A stretch of DNA of 64,000 nt, taken from the NCBI RefSeq assembly GCF_002165775.1, contig NZ_NDYP01000002.1, forward strand, positions 372,001 to 436,000. Direction: 5' to 3'. Below, in pieces: positions 48,591-56,723 of the stretch. The position numbers and the translations under genes are program-made. The stretch's first letter is position 1; each line of letters starts with the position of its first letter. The notes below the pieces were generated by a model. The model was not told the origin of the DNA. It was given only the letters and a program-made list of their open reading frames with translations, and did no database searches. Origin of the DNA: Campylobacter concisus (GTDB taxonomy: Bacteria; Campylobacterota; Campylobacteria; Campylobacterales; Campylobacteraceae).

Positions 48591-48928
48591 ATATTTCAAG
48601 TTTAATAGTTTATACGGACAATAAAAATGAAAGTGTAAAAAATGAGATAAAAAAGCTAAAAGAATGTGAAATAATAACCGACGCAGACGATAGAATCGTA
48701 GTGGTAGTTAGCTCAGATAGTATTGAAGATGAGATAAAAAATTTTAAAAAGATAGAAGCTATCAGTGGAGTAGTGAGTGTTGCGATGGTTTACAGCTATC
48801 AAGAAGATGCCGAAGAAAATAGGAAAAAGCTAGAAGAAAATGGCAAGATAAGTGAAATTTTAACAAGTGATGAGGTAAAGGCAGAGGATATTACTTATGG
48901 CGGCAGCGTGCATCATAGAGTGAAATAG
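48587..48928 (+). CDS. napD: NapA-specific chaperone NapD
   Basis: Small cytoplasmic chaperone that binds the NapA Tat signal and delays export until cofactors are inserted. The protein has 113 residues with a ferredoxin-like fold: NISSLIVYTD start (the ISSLVV pattern of NapD), central DRIVVVVSSDS, and IEAISGVVSVAMVYSYQEDAE. The C-terminal 30 residues extend past the usual NapD core. Last gene of the operon. A possible hairpin (GCTTTTGC at 48946 with GCAAAAGC at 48975) follows. Confidence 0.9.
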   Translation: MNISSLIVYTDNKNESVKNEIKKLKECEIITDADDRIVVVVSSDSIEDEIKNFKKIEAISGVVSVAMVYSYQEDAEENRKKLEENGKISEILTSDEVKAEDITYGGSVHHRVK

Positions 48929-49228
48929 TAAAACTTAAATTTTTAGCTTTTGCATTATCATTAAAATTTATAGCGCAAAAGCCCACCTTTTATATAGAGA
49001 TTCTTAATAAATTCATTGCTAGTACTGCTTATATTTAATCAATTTTGTTTGACTTGTAGATTAAATTTATGTTCAATGGCTTAATTTAGATTTTTGGTGA
49101 AAAATCACTCAACAAGCATTAAAATCAAAAGTATAGCAAGTGAATTAAATTTTAGTTTAGAAGACCTTGAGATGATGCTTGCATAAAGAATTTTGGTAGG
49201 CCAGTTTTGGCTTACTAAATTTATAGCC
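48929..49228. other. 300-base spacer with a short coding-like remnant
   Basis: Between napD and the Sco gene. Contains a loose hairpin (8-bp stem, 21-base loop, 48946-48982). At 49097-49186 on the plus strand there is a 29-residue open stretch, NHSTSIKIKSIASELNFSLEDLEMML, that looks like the C-terminal end of a helical protein. No start with a ribosome site and no upstream frame were found, so it is probably a remnant. Confidence 0.3.
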
Positions 49229-49774
49229 TTAAGGTCTATCTTTGATCAAATTTAATAAATTTTCTCCAATGTTTTCATTTGTTAGATTTGAAATTTCTTT
49301 ATAAAAATTTCCTTTTTTGTCTATTAAATATATTGAAGAGCTGTGGGCAACAGAGTAGCCCATGGCCGAGTTTTCAAGACGGACTTTTTGAAATTTTACA
49401 CCGTAGGTTTTTGCCACTTCTTTTAAGGCGTTTAGTTTTAATCCATCGGCATCTTTGTAGAAATTTTTTGCCATTAGAGTTAAATTTTCAGGAGTATCGC
49501 GTTCAGGATCAAGCGTAATAAAAAGTAACTCAAAGTCATCTCTTTTTAGTTTATTTAGCTCATCGCCAATCAAAGAGAGCGCAGTAGGGCAGACATCGGG
49601 GCAAAAAAGATAACCAAAATATATAACTTTGTACTTTCCATCGTAATTTTTAAGACTTACTTCACCATTTTGCGAAAGTGCCTTAAAATCATACTTGTTT
49701 GGCTTTATTAGCAAAAGTGCAACACCTATACAAATTAAGATTATTATTAAGCCCCAAAATGCCTTTTTCATCAT
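49229..49774 (-). CDS. Sco1/SenC-family copper-binding thioredoxin-fold protein
   Basis: Membrane-anchored periplasmic protein of 181 residues: N-terminal helix (WGLIIILICIGVALLLI), then a thioredoxin fold with CxxxC in YLFCPDVCPTA (Cys58/Cys62) and the third copper ligand His in SVAHSSSIYLID. The family delivers or reduces copper for the CuA or cbb3-type oxidases. It ends the three-gene operon with the PCuAC chaperone and an unknown membrane protein, matching the C. jejuni Cj0909-Cj0911 arrangement. Starts are the tandem ATGs at 49774/49771 with GAGGG upstream. Confidence 0.9.
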   Translation of the reverse strand: MMKKAFWGLIIILICIGVALLLIKPNKYDFKALSQNGEVSLKNYDGKYKVIYFGYLFCPDVCPTALSLIGDELNKLKRDDFELLFITLDPERDTPENLTLMAKNFYKDADGLKLNALKEVAKTYGVKFQKVRLENSAMGYSVAHSSSIYLIDKKGNFYKEISNLTNENIGENLLNLIKDRP

Positions 49775-49780
49775 TACCCT

Positions 49781-50248
49781 CTATAATTTTAGATCAAGAT
49801 CTACAAAAAAACCAGTTTCTTTTTCGTCATCAAGCACTTTAAATCTATATCTCATAAGCTCGACAACGCAAGCACTTAGCACTACTTGAGCAGTTAAGTT
49901 ATCGCCTCTTGGCTCAAGTCTTGCTTTGATCGATCCCATATTCATATTTATGCCGTCTATCTCAAGACTAGGATTTTTTAGCCCTAAATTTTTACCGTTA
50001 ATGATTTTAAAGCTAAAAGGTCTCATAGCATAAATAGGTCTTGGTGAGATGTCTATTTTTAGCTTTACGCCTTTAAATTCCATCTCACAAGGTTTATTGT
50101 TTAGATCACATTTTAAAGGATCTAGCGATGTGTTTACATCGGAAAATTCAGGTGGATCTTCCTTGCTTGTTGTCATAAGCTTATAGCCTATCGAAAAAGC
50201 GCCTAGAACAACAAAGATAAATGAAAAAATAATTATGATTTTTTTCAT
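49781..50248 (-). CDS. membrane-anchored protein between PCuAC and Sco (Cj0910-like)
   Basis: Encodes 155 residues with an N-terminal helix (IIIIFSFIFVVLGAFSIGY) and a periplasmic beta-rich domain. Features are a CDLNNKPC pair, ISPRPIYAMRPFSFKI, and a methionine-rich loop GINMNMGSIKARL followed by a single Cys in SACVVELMRY. The Met/Cys pattern between two copper proteins suggests copper binding or transfer, but this is inferred from context. The start overlaps the PCuAC stop by one base, implying coupled translation. Confidence 0.7.
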   Translation of the reverse strand: MKKIIIIFSFIFVVLGAFSIGYKLMTTSKEDPPEFSDVNTSLDPLKCDLNNKPCEMEFKGVKLKIDISPRPIYAMRPFSFKIINGKNLGLKNPSLEIDGINMNMGSIKARLEPRGDNLTAQVVLSACVVELMRYRFKVLDDEKETGFFVDLDLKL

Positions 50249-50670
50249 TATTTAAAGTTTTTAGTTACTCCGATATTATCAAGCTTTATACTTTCGCCAT
50301 TGCTAAATTTTAGCTCTAAATCAACTTTATCACCATCTTTTAATGGTTTATTTAGATCCATAAGCATAATGTGTAAACCGCCAGGAGCTAGTTTTGTTTC
50401 ACCATTTTTTGGAATCACTGCATCTTCGATTTGAACCATAGCCATCATACCATCATTCATTTTGTGAGTATGAATTTCTGTACTTTTGCAAACGCTTGAA
50501 TGAGCGCCAATAAGCTTTACATCAGAATTTGAAGTATTTTTTATATCCATAAAAATTGCACTATTGTTTGTGCCAGGTTTTGTATCTCTAGCTCTAACAT
50601 TTTCTAGGCTGATATCAGCCGCCATAAGAGCAGAAGCTGCAAGCATCGCACCAAAAACGATTTTTTTCAT
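50248..50670 (-). CDS. periplasmic PCu(A)C copper chaperone
   Basis: Encodes 140 residues with a signal peptide (KKIVFGAMLAASALMAA). The Cu(I) site pattern H(M)X10MX21HXM is visible: IGAHSSVC, EIHTHKMNDGMMAM, then GGLHIMLMD. The family delivers copper to cytochrome oxidases, often with Sco, here encoded two genes downstream. A TATAAT box lies upstream. Divergent from the LD-carboxypeptidase gene. Confidence 0.9.
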   Translation of the reverse strand: MKKIVFGAMLAASALMAADISLENVRARDTKPGTNNSAIFMDIKNTSNSDVKLIGAHSSVCKSTEIHTHKMNDGMMAMVQIEDAVIPKNGETKLAPGGLHIMLMDLNKPLKDGDKVDLELKFSNGESIKLDNIGVTKNFK

Positions 50671-50707
50671 ATTTTTCCTTTGTGATAAAATTAATAATGG
50701 TTTTCAC

Positions 50708-50713
50708 ATTATA
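50708..50713 (-). promoter_or_regulatory. -10 element of the copper-chaperone operon promoter
   Basis: Minus-strand TATAAT, 38 bases upstream of the PCuAC start codon. Together with 50768-50773 it forms a divergent promoter pair in a 137-base spacer. Confidence 0.5.
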
Positions 50714-50767
50714 CATTTAGAACTACTTAATTTACCTTTAAAATCTAAAAATATAAATTTTTTAGGA

Positions 50768-50773
50768 TATAAT
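50768..50773 (+). promoter_or_regulatory. -10 element of the LD-carboxypeptidase promoter
   Basis: Plus-strand TATAAT, 35 bases upstream of the TTG start at 50808, preceded by a T/A-rich tract. Confidence 0.5.
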
Positions 50774-50807
50774 TACGGACTAAATTTTACTTTTTGGGAT
50801 ATTTCAC

Positions 50808-51773
50808 TTGAAAAAAATTATATTTTTCTTCATCGCGTTGTCGCCTTGTCTTTTTGCCCAAAATTACGAAGAAATTTACTTAAAAAATGGCTCTGCTGCT
50901 GTTATTGATGCCATCGAAAAAAATATTTTAAGTAAGGATTACTGGCTAAAAAAGCTTGAAGGCAAGGATGTAAGATATGGGTATTATGACAATGAGATAC
51001 TTCTAAGTGTAGTTGATAAAACTAAAAAGAAGCTTGAAGTGATCTCTTATAATGGCGGTATTACAAAAAAGCTTTTTAGCTCAAGTGTTATAGTTGGTAA
51101 AAATGGTGATAAGCTTCTTGAAGGCGATCTAAAAACACCGGTTGGAGTGTATCAGCTTACACGTAGATTTACGCCAAATGATAGATATCTTGGCCCACTT
51201 GCATTTTCGCTTTCATATCCAAATTTGCTTGATAAGCTTGCAAAGCGAAATGGCGGTGGCATTTGGATACATGGCTATCCACTTGATGGTCAAAGGACAG
51301 ATGAGCTAAAAACAAAAGGCTGCGTGGCTATGCAAAATGATACTTTGATGAAATTCGATGATGTTGTGGATCACAAAAAAACACTTGCATTTATTTATGA
51401 AGATAAGCGTCCAGAAGCTAGTGCAAAAGATATTGCAGTGATCATTTCTGGACTTTTGGGCTGGAAAAAGACATGGAGCGAGAGCGACATTGAAAACTAT
51501 CTTAAATTTTACGATAAAAACTTTGAACGATACGATGGTATGAGCTTGGAAAAATTTAAAAGTATGAAGCGGGCTATTTTTTCTAAAAAAGAGAAAAAAC
51601 GCATTAGTTTTTCAAATTTTCTCATCACGCCTTATCCAAATCTTAAAAACGATAGGCTTTTTCGTGTGAGTTTTTATGAGGATTATGTTTCAGATACACA
51701 TAAATTTGCTGGTCAAAAGACGCTTTATGTGAAGCTTTATAACGATGATATGAAAATTTTTATAGAGGAGTAA
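50808..51773 (+). CDS. peptidoglycan LD-carboxypeptidase of the Csd6/Pgp2 type (YkuD domain)
   Basis: Encodes 321 residues with a signal peptide (KKIIFFFIALSPCLFA). The central YkuD domain has the catalytic pattern IWIHGYPLDGQRTDELKTKGCVAM, with His and Cys in the L,D-transpeptidase positions. A C-terminal NTF2-like region follows (from about 210: FYDKNFERYDGMSLEKFK). This two-domain layout and length match Csd6 of Helicobacter and Pgp2 of C. jejuni, which trim tetrapeptides to tripeptides and are needed for helical or curved cell shape. Start is TTG. The shape role is inherited from those homologues. Confidence 0.85.
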   Translation: MKKIIFFFIALSPCLFAQNYEEIYLKNGSAAVIDAIEKNILSKDYWLKKLEGKDVRYGYYDNEILLSVVDKTKKKLEVISYNGGITKKLFSSSVIVGKNGDKLLEGDLKTPVGVYQLTRRFTPNDRYLGPLAFSLSYPNLLDKLAKRNGGGIWIHGYPLDGQRTDELKTKGCVAMQNDTLMKFDDVVDHKKTLAFIYEDKRPEASAKDIAVIISGLLGWKKTWSESDIENYLKFYDKNFERYDGMSLEKFKSMKRAIFSKKEKKRISFSNFLITPYPNLKNDRLFRVSFYEDYVSDTHKFAGQKTLYVKLYNDDMKIFIEE

Positions 51774-51775
51774 AA

Positions 51776-52015
51776 GTGGAAAAATCTCAAGAAGTAAAAG
51801 AAAAAATCGAAAAAATTTTAGAGGCAAGAGCTGCTTTTTTTGCTGAGCTTGACCGCCAAGTTCCAAAGAAAGATGGTACTGATGTTTTTGATTTTAGTAA
51901 AGTAAAAGAGGCTGATCTGAAAGAAATTTACGCTAAATTTTATGCATTTGACTACAACGTAAGAAAACTTTTACCGGATGTTTATACTGCTTTTAATGTG
52001 AATTTTAATGTCTGA
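51776..52015 (+). CDS. small conserved protein of unknown function
   Basis: Encodes 79 residues with charged, helical composition (KEKIEKILEARAAFFAELD) and no membrane segment or known motif. The start is GTG with GAGGAG five bases upstream, two bases after the LD-carboxypeptidase stop, and its 3' end overlaps alr by eight bases. Co-transcription with cell-wall genes on both sides is the only clue to role. Confidence 0.65.
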   Translation: MEKSQEVKEKIEKILEARAAFFAELDRQVPKKDGTDVFDFSKVKEADLKEIYAKFYAFDYNVRKLLPDVYTAFNVNFNV

Positions 52016-53021
52016 AATACGCCTAAATAAAGCTTCATATATCCATAACCTCACTCAAATTTGTGCTAAAGCTGGTGGCAAAGAGAAAGTAATAGTTGTA
52101 TTAAAAGACAATGCTTATGGCCATGGCGCAAGGCTTATTGCAAATGAAGCTAAAAAATTTGGCATAGAAATTTGTGCTGTAAAAAGTGAGTTTGAGGCAA
52201 ATGAAATTTCTGACATATTTGAAAATATTCTCATTCTCTCGCATGTTCCAACCGGAAATGAAAGCAGCAAATTTATCTATGCGATAAACGACATAGACGC
52301 ACTTTTAAAGATAAAAGAAAATACAAAAATCAACCTTGCAATTGACACTGGTATGCATAGAAATGGGCTTGATATAAGTGAGCTTGATTATGCGTTTGAA
52401 ATTTTAACAAGAAGGAATTTGGAGTTTCTTGGAGCTTATACTCATTTTCGTGCAAGTGATGAGCTAAATACTGATTATTTCGTGCAAAGGGAAAATTTTA
52501 GGGCTGCAAAAGAGAAAATTTTAGCTCTTTGCGATGAGTTTGGTATAAAAAAACCGATCTTTCACTCTCACAACTCAGCTGCTCTTGAGAGAGCAAGTGA
52601 AATCGATGATGATATGGTGCGTATTGGTATTGCCCAGTATGGATACTCTCAGTTCAATGATAGTTTGGGGTTAAAGCCGGTACTTTCACTATGGGCAAAA
52701 AGAGTTAGCAGGCGCATTTTAAAAAGTGGTCAAGGTGTTGGATATGGCGCTAAATTTAGCGCAAAAGAAGATATAAATGTAGCCACCTATGATCTTGGAT
52801 ATGGCGATGGGTTACTAAGATACAATGGCTGTGGTGAGTTAAGACTTGCCAATAACGAGCCAATACTAGGCAAAATTTCTATGGATAGCTTTAGTTGTAA
52901 AGATAGCGGCGAGTGGGTCTGTGTCTTTGAGGATGCAAATATTTGGGCGAAATTTTTTGATACTATAAGTTATGATATTTTAGTAAAGCTCTCGCCAAAC
53001 ATCACTAGAAAATTTATATAA
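52008..53021 (+). CDS. alr: alanine racemase
   Basis: PLP enzyme interconverting L- and D-alanine for peptidoglycan. The PLP lysine motif is VVLKDNAYGHGA (most family members read KANAYGHG, so an Asp replaces Ala). The second catalytic residue, a Tyr, lies in QGVGYGAKFSA, followed by LGYGDGL. The protein has 337 residues, at the short end of the family (about 360). It overlaps the preceding small gene by eight bases. Confidence 0.9.
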   Translation: MSEIRLNKASYIHNLTQICAKAGGKEKVIVVLKDNAYGHGARLIANEAKKFGIEICAVKSEFEANEISDIFENILILSHVPTGNESSKFIYAINDIDALLKIKENTKINLAIDTGMHRNGLDISELDYAFEILTRRNLEFLGAYTHFRASDELNTDYFVQRENFRAAKEKILALCDEFGIKKPIFHSHNSAALERASEIDDDMVRIGIAQYGYSQFNDSLGLKPVLSLWAKRVSRRILKSGQGVGYGAKFSAKEDINVATYDLGYGDGLLRYNGCGELRLANNEPILGKISMDSFSCKDSGEWVCVFEDANIWAKFFDTISYDILVKLSPNITRKFI

Positions 53022-53030
53022 AGGAAATAT

Positions 53031-53462
53031 GTGAAAAAGATCGTTTTATTAGCCCTTGCTAGCCTTGCTTTTGGTGTGCAAGAGAGTGAGTTTAAGATTT
53101 ATGAGCAGATACTAAATCAGCTTGACACTAAGCAGATCCCAACCTTTGTCGTCCAAACTGCAAAGCCAAATTTACCAAGTAGGGTCGATGAGATGATTAC
53201 GCTAAAAGATGTAAGTAGCAGCGGGCTAAACATACATGGCGAGTTTGTTTTAAACGAGACCAAGACAAAGAGGATAAAAGGCTACAACAAAGCTCAAATC
53301 TTAGCTTTAAAAGATGAGTTTTATAAAAATGGAAAAGATGCGCTTTGCAACTCAGGTATGGCTAGAGCTGTGCTAAATCGTGGCATCACTCTAAGTGGTA
53401 GTTACGGCTTTGAGGGTAGGCATTTTTTTGATATAAATTTGGATAAAAGTAGTTGCGAGTAG
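53031..53462 (+). CDS. secreted protein of unknown function
   Basis: Encodes 143 residues with a signal peptide (KKIVLLALASLAFG); the mature part is an alpha/beta-looking domain with cysteines only in DALCNSGMA and the last residues SSCE. Phrases such as YNKAQILALKDEFYKNG look like a folded small domain, but I do not recognise the family. Start is GTG with AAGGAA six bases upstream. Ten bases after alr and overlapping the next gene, so it belongs to the same transcript. Confidence 0.65.
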   Translation: MKKIVLLALASLAFGVQESEFKIYEQILNQLDTKQIPTFVVQTAKPNLPSRVDEMITLKDVSSSGLNIHGEFVLNETKTKRIKGYNKAQILALKDEFYKNGKDALCNSGMARAVLNRGITLSGSYGFEGRHFFDINLDKSSCE

Positions 53463-53854
53463 CCCTTTTTTTACTGTTTTTTTACTCACTTGCCCTGGCT
53501 CTTACGCCAGATATGGCAGCGAAAAATCATGCAACTTACTATAAAAAAAAGCTCCCATTTATCTGTACGCCAACACTTACGCTTAACGATATCTTGAATG
53601 TCGGTGATACGCTCATCTATAGATACGCCGTCAAACACGCAAGAAAGCAAGAGATCAAAAGGTTTGAGGAGAAAGAGCGTTTGGAATTTATCGAAGCTAT
53701 CAAAAAAGAGAATTTGCGAACTGCTTGCAAAGATAAAGAGATCTTAAATATGCTAAGCATCGGTGTCGCCTTGGATGAGCTTTTTTATTCAGAAAATGGT
53801 GAGCTGATCTTTGAGTACACTATAGAAGATCGTGACTGCAAGAAATTGCAGTGA
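53453..53854 (+). CDS. secreted protein of unknown function, partner of the preceding gene
   Basis: Encodes 133 residues with a signal peptide (VALFLLFFYSLALA). The mature part has a Cys pair (FICTP, TACKD) and a final CKKLQ. Mid-protein phrase VGDTLIYRYAVKH resembles the small domain of its neighbour, so both may derive from one family, but this is a guess. Start is TTG inside the preceding gene (10-base overlap). The 3' end abuts an inverted repeat that begins at the stop codon. Confidence 0.6.
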   Translation: MRVALFLLFFYSLALALTPDMAAKNHATYYKKKLPFICTPTLTLNDILNVGDTLIYRYAVKHARKQEIKRFEEKERLEFIEAIKKENLRTACKDKEILNMLSIGVALDELFYSENGELIFEYTIEDRDCKKLQ

Positions 53855-53872
53855 AATTTGGGGCTAAATTTC
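53851..53872 (+). repeat. left arm of a 21-22 bp inverted repeat
   Basis: The sequence from GTGAAATTTGGGG to CTAAATTTC is the reverse complement of 54060-54080 except for one extra G. The arms bracket the convergent spacer between the unknown secreted gene and htpX. Confidence 0.65.
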
Positions 53873-53901
53873 GGTTTTTTGGTTGTAAATTTGATATTTT
53901 T

Positions 53902-53949
53902 ATAAATTTTAAAATTTTATTTACTTGCAAGAATCGACTACTAAAATTT
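53902..53949. repeat. intergenic repeat copy B
   Basis: Gap-free 48-base match to 18813-18860 at about 38/48 identity by hand. It lies inside the inverted-repeat-bracketed spacer. The common ends ATAAATTTTAAAA and GACTACTAAAATTT are exact. Confidence 0.35.
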
Positions 53950-54059
53950 GATTTTGCCCACCGCTTGGCTCAAATTTTAGATCCGAAATTACTCGCTCAT
54001 AAAATTTAAAATTTCTTGTAAATGTCTAAATTTAAAGCCAAAAAAGATGGTAAAAAGAA

Positions 54060-54080
54060 GAAATTTAGCCCAAATTTCAC
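54060..54080 (-). repeat. right arm of a 21-22 bp inverted repeat
   Basis: Pairs with 53851-53872; 187 bases separate the arms. It ends 14 bases before the htpX stop codon on the opposite strand. The paired arms could form a long stem in RNA read from either side and act as a terminator, or be the ends of a small mobile element. Confidence 0.65.
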
Positions 54081-54094
54081 TAAGGACTAAATTT

Positions 54095-54964
54095 TTACAT
54101 GCCTCTTTTTATCTCTTGTTCAAGTCTTTCAAGCTCAGCAATCCTATCGCTAGTGCTTGGATGCGTTCTAAAAAGTACGCCAAGCTTGTTAGTTAGCGAG
54201 CCAAATGGATTTACGATAAACATATGAGCACTTTGCTCGCTTGCGTTTTGCATAACGTAAGAATTTGAGTAGCTCTCAAGCTTTCTTAGAGCGCTTGCAA
54301 GCCACTCTGGGTGTCCTGTTAGATAGGCTGCGCCTTTGTCCGCCTTGTACTCGCGCTCCCTTGAGATCGCCATTTGGATGATTGTGGCAGCTATTGGCAT
54401 GAGTATAGCAAGTGCTAGCATAACGATGGCATTACCGCCACCTCTTCTTGAACCGCTGCTTTGCCCAGCAATACCACCAATCTTAGCAAAATTTGCAAGC
54501 ATTGCGATAGCGCCAGCTAGTATGGCAGCGATTGAACCAGTTAGGATGTCGTAATGCCTTACGTGGCTTAGCTCGTGAGCTAGCACACCCTCGATCTCGT
54601 TTTCATTTAAAATTTTTAAAAGCCCCTCGGTTACTGCAACGGCTGCATGGCTTGGGTTTCTGCCCGTAGCAAAGGCATTTGGTACCTCTTCTGGTATGAT
54701 GTAAATTTTTGGCATAGGCAAATTTGCCTTTTGTGTGAGACGAGATACGATCTCATAAAGCCCGTGAGCGTTACTCTCATCGACTGGGATAGCGTTATAT
54801 CTTTTAAGCACCAGAGTATCACTAAAAAAATATGAAAAGATATTTGTGCCAGTTGCTATCAAAAAGGCGATCATCATGCCATACTCACCGCCAATATATC
54901 CGCCAACAGCGATAAAAATCAGCATTAAAGTAACCATTAAAAAAGCAGTTTTAAAAATTTCCAT
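54095..54964 (-). CDS. htpX: membrane zinc metalloprotease HtpX
   Basis: Quality-control protease of the inner membrane. The protein has 289 residues with N-terminal helices, the zinc motif VLAHELSHVRHYD (His130, Glu131, His134), and the third ligand region REREYKADKGAAYLTG. Two further helices (AILAGAIAMLANFA and VMLALAILMPIAATII) lie between. The C-terminal THPSTSDRIAEL is the conserved HtpX tail. It is preceded by the 121-residue unknown gene after 8 bases and is last in a five-gene minus-strand run. Confidence 0.93.
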   Translation of the reverse strand: MEIFKTAFLMVTLMLIFIAVGGYIGGEYGMMIAFLIATGTNIFSYFFSDTLVLKRYNAIPVDESNAHGLYEIVSRLTQKANLPMPKIYIIPEEVPNAFATGRNPSHAAVAVTEGLLKILNENEIEGVLAHELSHVRHYDILTGSIAAILAGAIAMLANFAKIGGIAGQSSGSRRGGGNAIVMLALAILMPIAATIIQMAISREREYKADKGAAYLTGHPEWLASALRKLESYSNSYVMQNASEQSAHMFIVNPFGSLTNKLGVLFRTHPSTSDRIAELERLEQEIKRGM

Positions 54965-54972
54965 TTTTGTCC

Positions 54973-55338
54973 TTATTCTTTTATAGCATTTGGCAAGATC
55001 GCAGCGTCTATGTTAAATTTTGCAAGCTGTGCTAGCTCGCTCTCATCTTTTATCAAAACAGCTATAAGTACGTCAAATAAATAACTCTCAGCAATCTTTG
55101 CTAGATCTTTTGCAATGTCAATATCTGCAATAATAAATTTTGCTCCAGCCGCGTTTGCGATAATGGCTTCATTTGTATTCGTCACAAAAATGCTAAAGTT
55201 TGCTTCAGCTTCTAGCGCTCTTTTTATCAAATTTCTATCAAATTTAAAGAGATTTTGCCTACCGTTTGAAATTTCATCTTCGCTTTTGCAAAGAAATAGT
55301 GGCTCAAATTTGATCAGCTCATCACCCAAAATTTTCAT
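54973..55338 (-). CDS. conserved protein of unknown function
   Basis: Encodes 121 residues, soluble, alpha/beta-looking. Alternating strand-helix phrases (NFSIFVTNTNEAIIANAAGAKFIIAD, then LFDVLIAVLIKDES, FNIDAAILP) resemble part of a TIM-barrel or nucleotide-fold domain, but no catalytic motif stands out and there is no signal peptide. The ATG overlaps the upstream stop (ATGA). Position between a PP0621-like protein and htpX is the only context. Confidence 0.6.
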   Translation of the reverse strand: MKILGDELIKFEPLFLCKSEDEISNGRQNLFKFDRNLIKRALEAEANFSIFVTNTNEAIIANAAGAKFIIADIDIAKDLAKIAESYLFDVLIAVLIKDESELAQLAKFNIDAAILPNAIKE

Positions 55339-55529
55339 CTCTCACCCTTTATACACTCTTTGCAGATATATTTTCCGTCTCTTAATACCATTTGATCGAT
55401 GTCACTAAAGACACCGCATTTGCTGCACTCTTCGAAGTTACTGGTGCTTATCTTGTCGCTATTTTTTCTATTTTTAAAAAATATGATGTAAATCGCAACC
55501 AAAATCGCTACAAAAAGCAAGTATTTCAA
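55335..55529 (-). CDS. small PP0621-family membrane protein with zinc-ribbon cysteines
   Basis: Encodes 64 residues: one helix ([17 protein letters not shown]), a basic linker, then a double CxxC module (ECSKCG...YICKEC) likely binding Zn. This is the PP0621-family pattern; function unknown. The start is TTG with GGAG eight bases upstream inside rsmG, in a TTGA overlap with that gene's stop. Confidence 0.7.
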   Translation of the reverse strand: MKYLLFVAILVAIYIIFFKNRKNSDKISTSNFEECSKCGVFSDIDQMVLRDGKYICKECIKGER

Positions 55530-56092
55530 TGTTTTTCTCCATGTTTTTTGAAATTAAAATATATGTAGTTTCTATTTTTTTCATTATAAATTTGCGCGTC
55601 TATGCCTGAAATTTCATCCATAACGCTTGAGCCCTTGTAGATGAGAAATTTAGTATTTTCATCGTAAAATCCCTCGCAAATTTTTATAAGCTCTTTTGTC
55701 TTGCTAAGTGCCCTTGAGGTGATGAGATTAGCTGTAAATTTATCTGCAAGCTCGATCTTTTGGCTATGAACTTCTAAATTTTGCAAACCAAGCTCGATCT
55801 TAGCATAGCTTAGAAATGATGATTTTTTGGCTATTGGCTCAAAAAGGTGCCACTTTGTTTGCGGCATTGCGAGTGCTAAAAATATCGCTGGAAGGCCAGC
55901 TCCGCTACCAACATCGATCGCAGTTTTGGCACTTAGGTCAAAAATTTCAAGCGGCTTTATGCTATCAAGTACTTGCTCGCTTATGCTTTTATAATTGCTT
56001 AAGCTATGAATGGCATTAAATTTAGCAAAAATTTGAGCATAAGCCTTTACTTTTTCGTCAAAATCAGCTGGCAGACAAAGCTCATTTTTCAT
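55526..56092 (-). CDS. rsmG: 16S rRNA (guanine-N7)-methyltransferase RsmG
   Basis: Methylates G527 of 16S rRNA from SAM; loss gives low-level streptomycin resistance in several bacteria. The protein has 188 residues with the SAM motif [32 protein letters not shown] after strand 2, and [15 protein letters not shown]. It starts one base inside the ribA stop and ends overlapping the small PP0621 gene. Confidence 0.92.
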   Translation of the reverse strand: MKNELCLPADFDEKVKAYAQIFAKFNAIHSLSNYKSISEQVLDSIKPLEIFDLSAKTAIDVGSGAGLPAIFLALAMPQTKWHLFEPIAKKSSFLSYAKIELGLQNLEVHSQKIELADKFTANLITSRALSKTKELIKICEGFYDENTKFLIYKGSSVMDEISGIDAQIYNEKNRNYIYFNFKKHGEKH

Positions 56093-56655
56093 TACAAAAT
56101 ATGCCCCATTTGCTCTTTTTTTACACGAAGATAGTCTTCGTTAAACTTATTTGGTTTTATGATAATAGGTACGCGTTTTACGATCTTTGCCGACTTTAAA
56201 CCATGAAGTTTTAGCGGATTGTTTGTGAGTAAATTTATCTCTTTTATGCCGTAGTGATTTAGGATAAAATCAACCACTTCGTATGTTCTCTCGTCAGCTT
56301 TAAAACCTAGCTGGTGATTGGCTTCTATCGTGTCAAGGCCCTTATCTTGAAGGCTATAGGCGTTTATTTTGTTTAAAAGCCCGATATTTCTGCCCTCTTG
56401 ACGCAGATAGATGACCATGCCGCTATTTTCTTCGATATATTTTAGGCTCGCTTCAAGCTGGTCGCGGCAGTCGCACTTTAGGCTCCCGATCGCATCGCCA
56501 GTTAGGCATTCGGAGTGAATTCTAAGATTTACAACTTCGCTCAAAGGCTCTTTGTAGATCACGAGGTGCTCTTTTGCCCCTTCTTTGAAGGCTTGAACCT
56601 TATAAGTGCCAAATCTTGATGGTAGATTTGCCGCGTTTGAAATTTCTATTTTCAT
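56092..56655 (-). CDS. ribA: GTP cyclohydrolase II
   Basis: First committed enzyme of riboflavin synthesis, converting GTP to the diaminopyrimidine phosphate, formate and pyrophosphate. The protein has 187 residues, a stand-alone RibA. The zinc ligands are Cys50, Cys61 and Cys63 in [19 protein letters not shown]; the catalytic region [11 protein letters not shown] and the [10 protein letters not shown] segment are intact. Divergent from hemB across a 68-base spacer. Confidence 0.94.
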   Translation of the reverse strand: MKIEISNAANLPSRFGTYKVQAFKEGAKEHLVIYKEPLSEVVNLRIHSECLTGDAIGSLKCDCRDQLEASLKYIEENSGMVIYLRQEGRNIGLLNKINAYSLQDKGLDTIEANHQLGFKADERTYEVVDFILNHYGIKEINLLTNNPLKLHGLKSAKIVKRVPIIIKPNKFNEDYLRVKKEQMGHIL

Positions 56656-56723
56656 TTTAAATTTACTCCAACTGTGCTAAACTAGCTAAAAATCAAGCAT
56701 TTTAACAAAGAAAAGGCAAAAAT

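Noticed and set aside
50564-50908. Plus-strand 114-codon frame across the PCuAC/LD-carboxypeptidase spacer
   Set aside because: It is antisense to the PCuAC signal-peptide region and overlaps the 5' end of the LD-carboxypeptidase gene in another frame; no ribosome site and no protein-like pattern.
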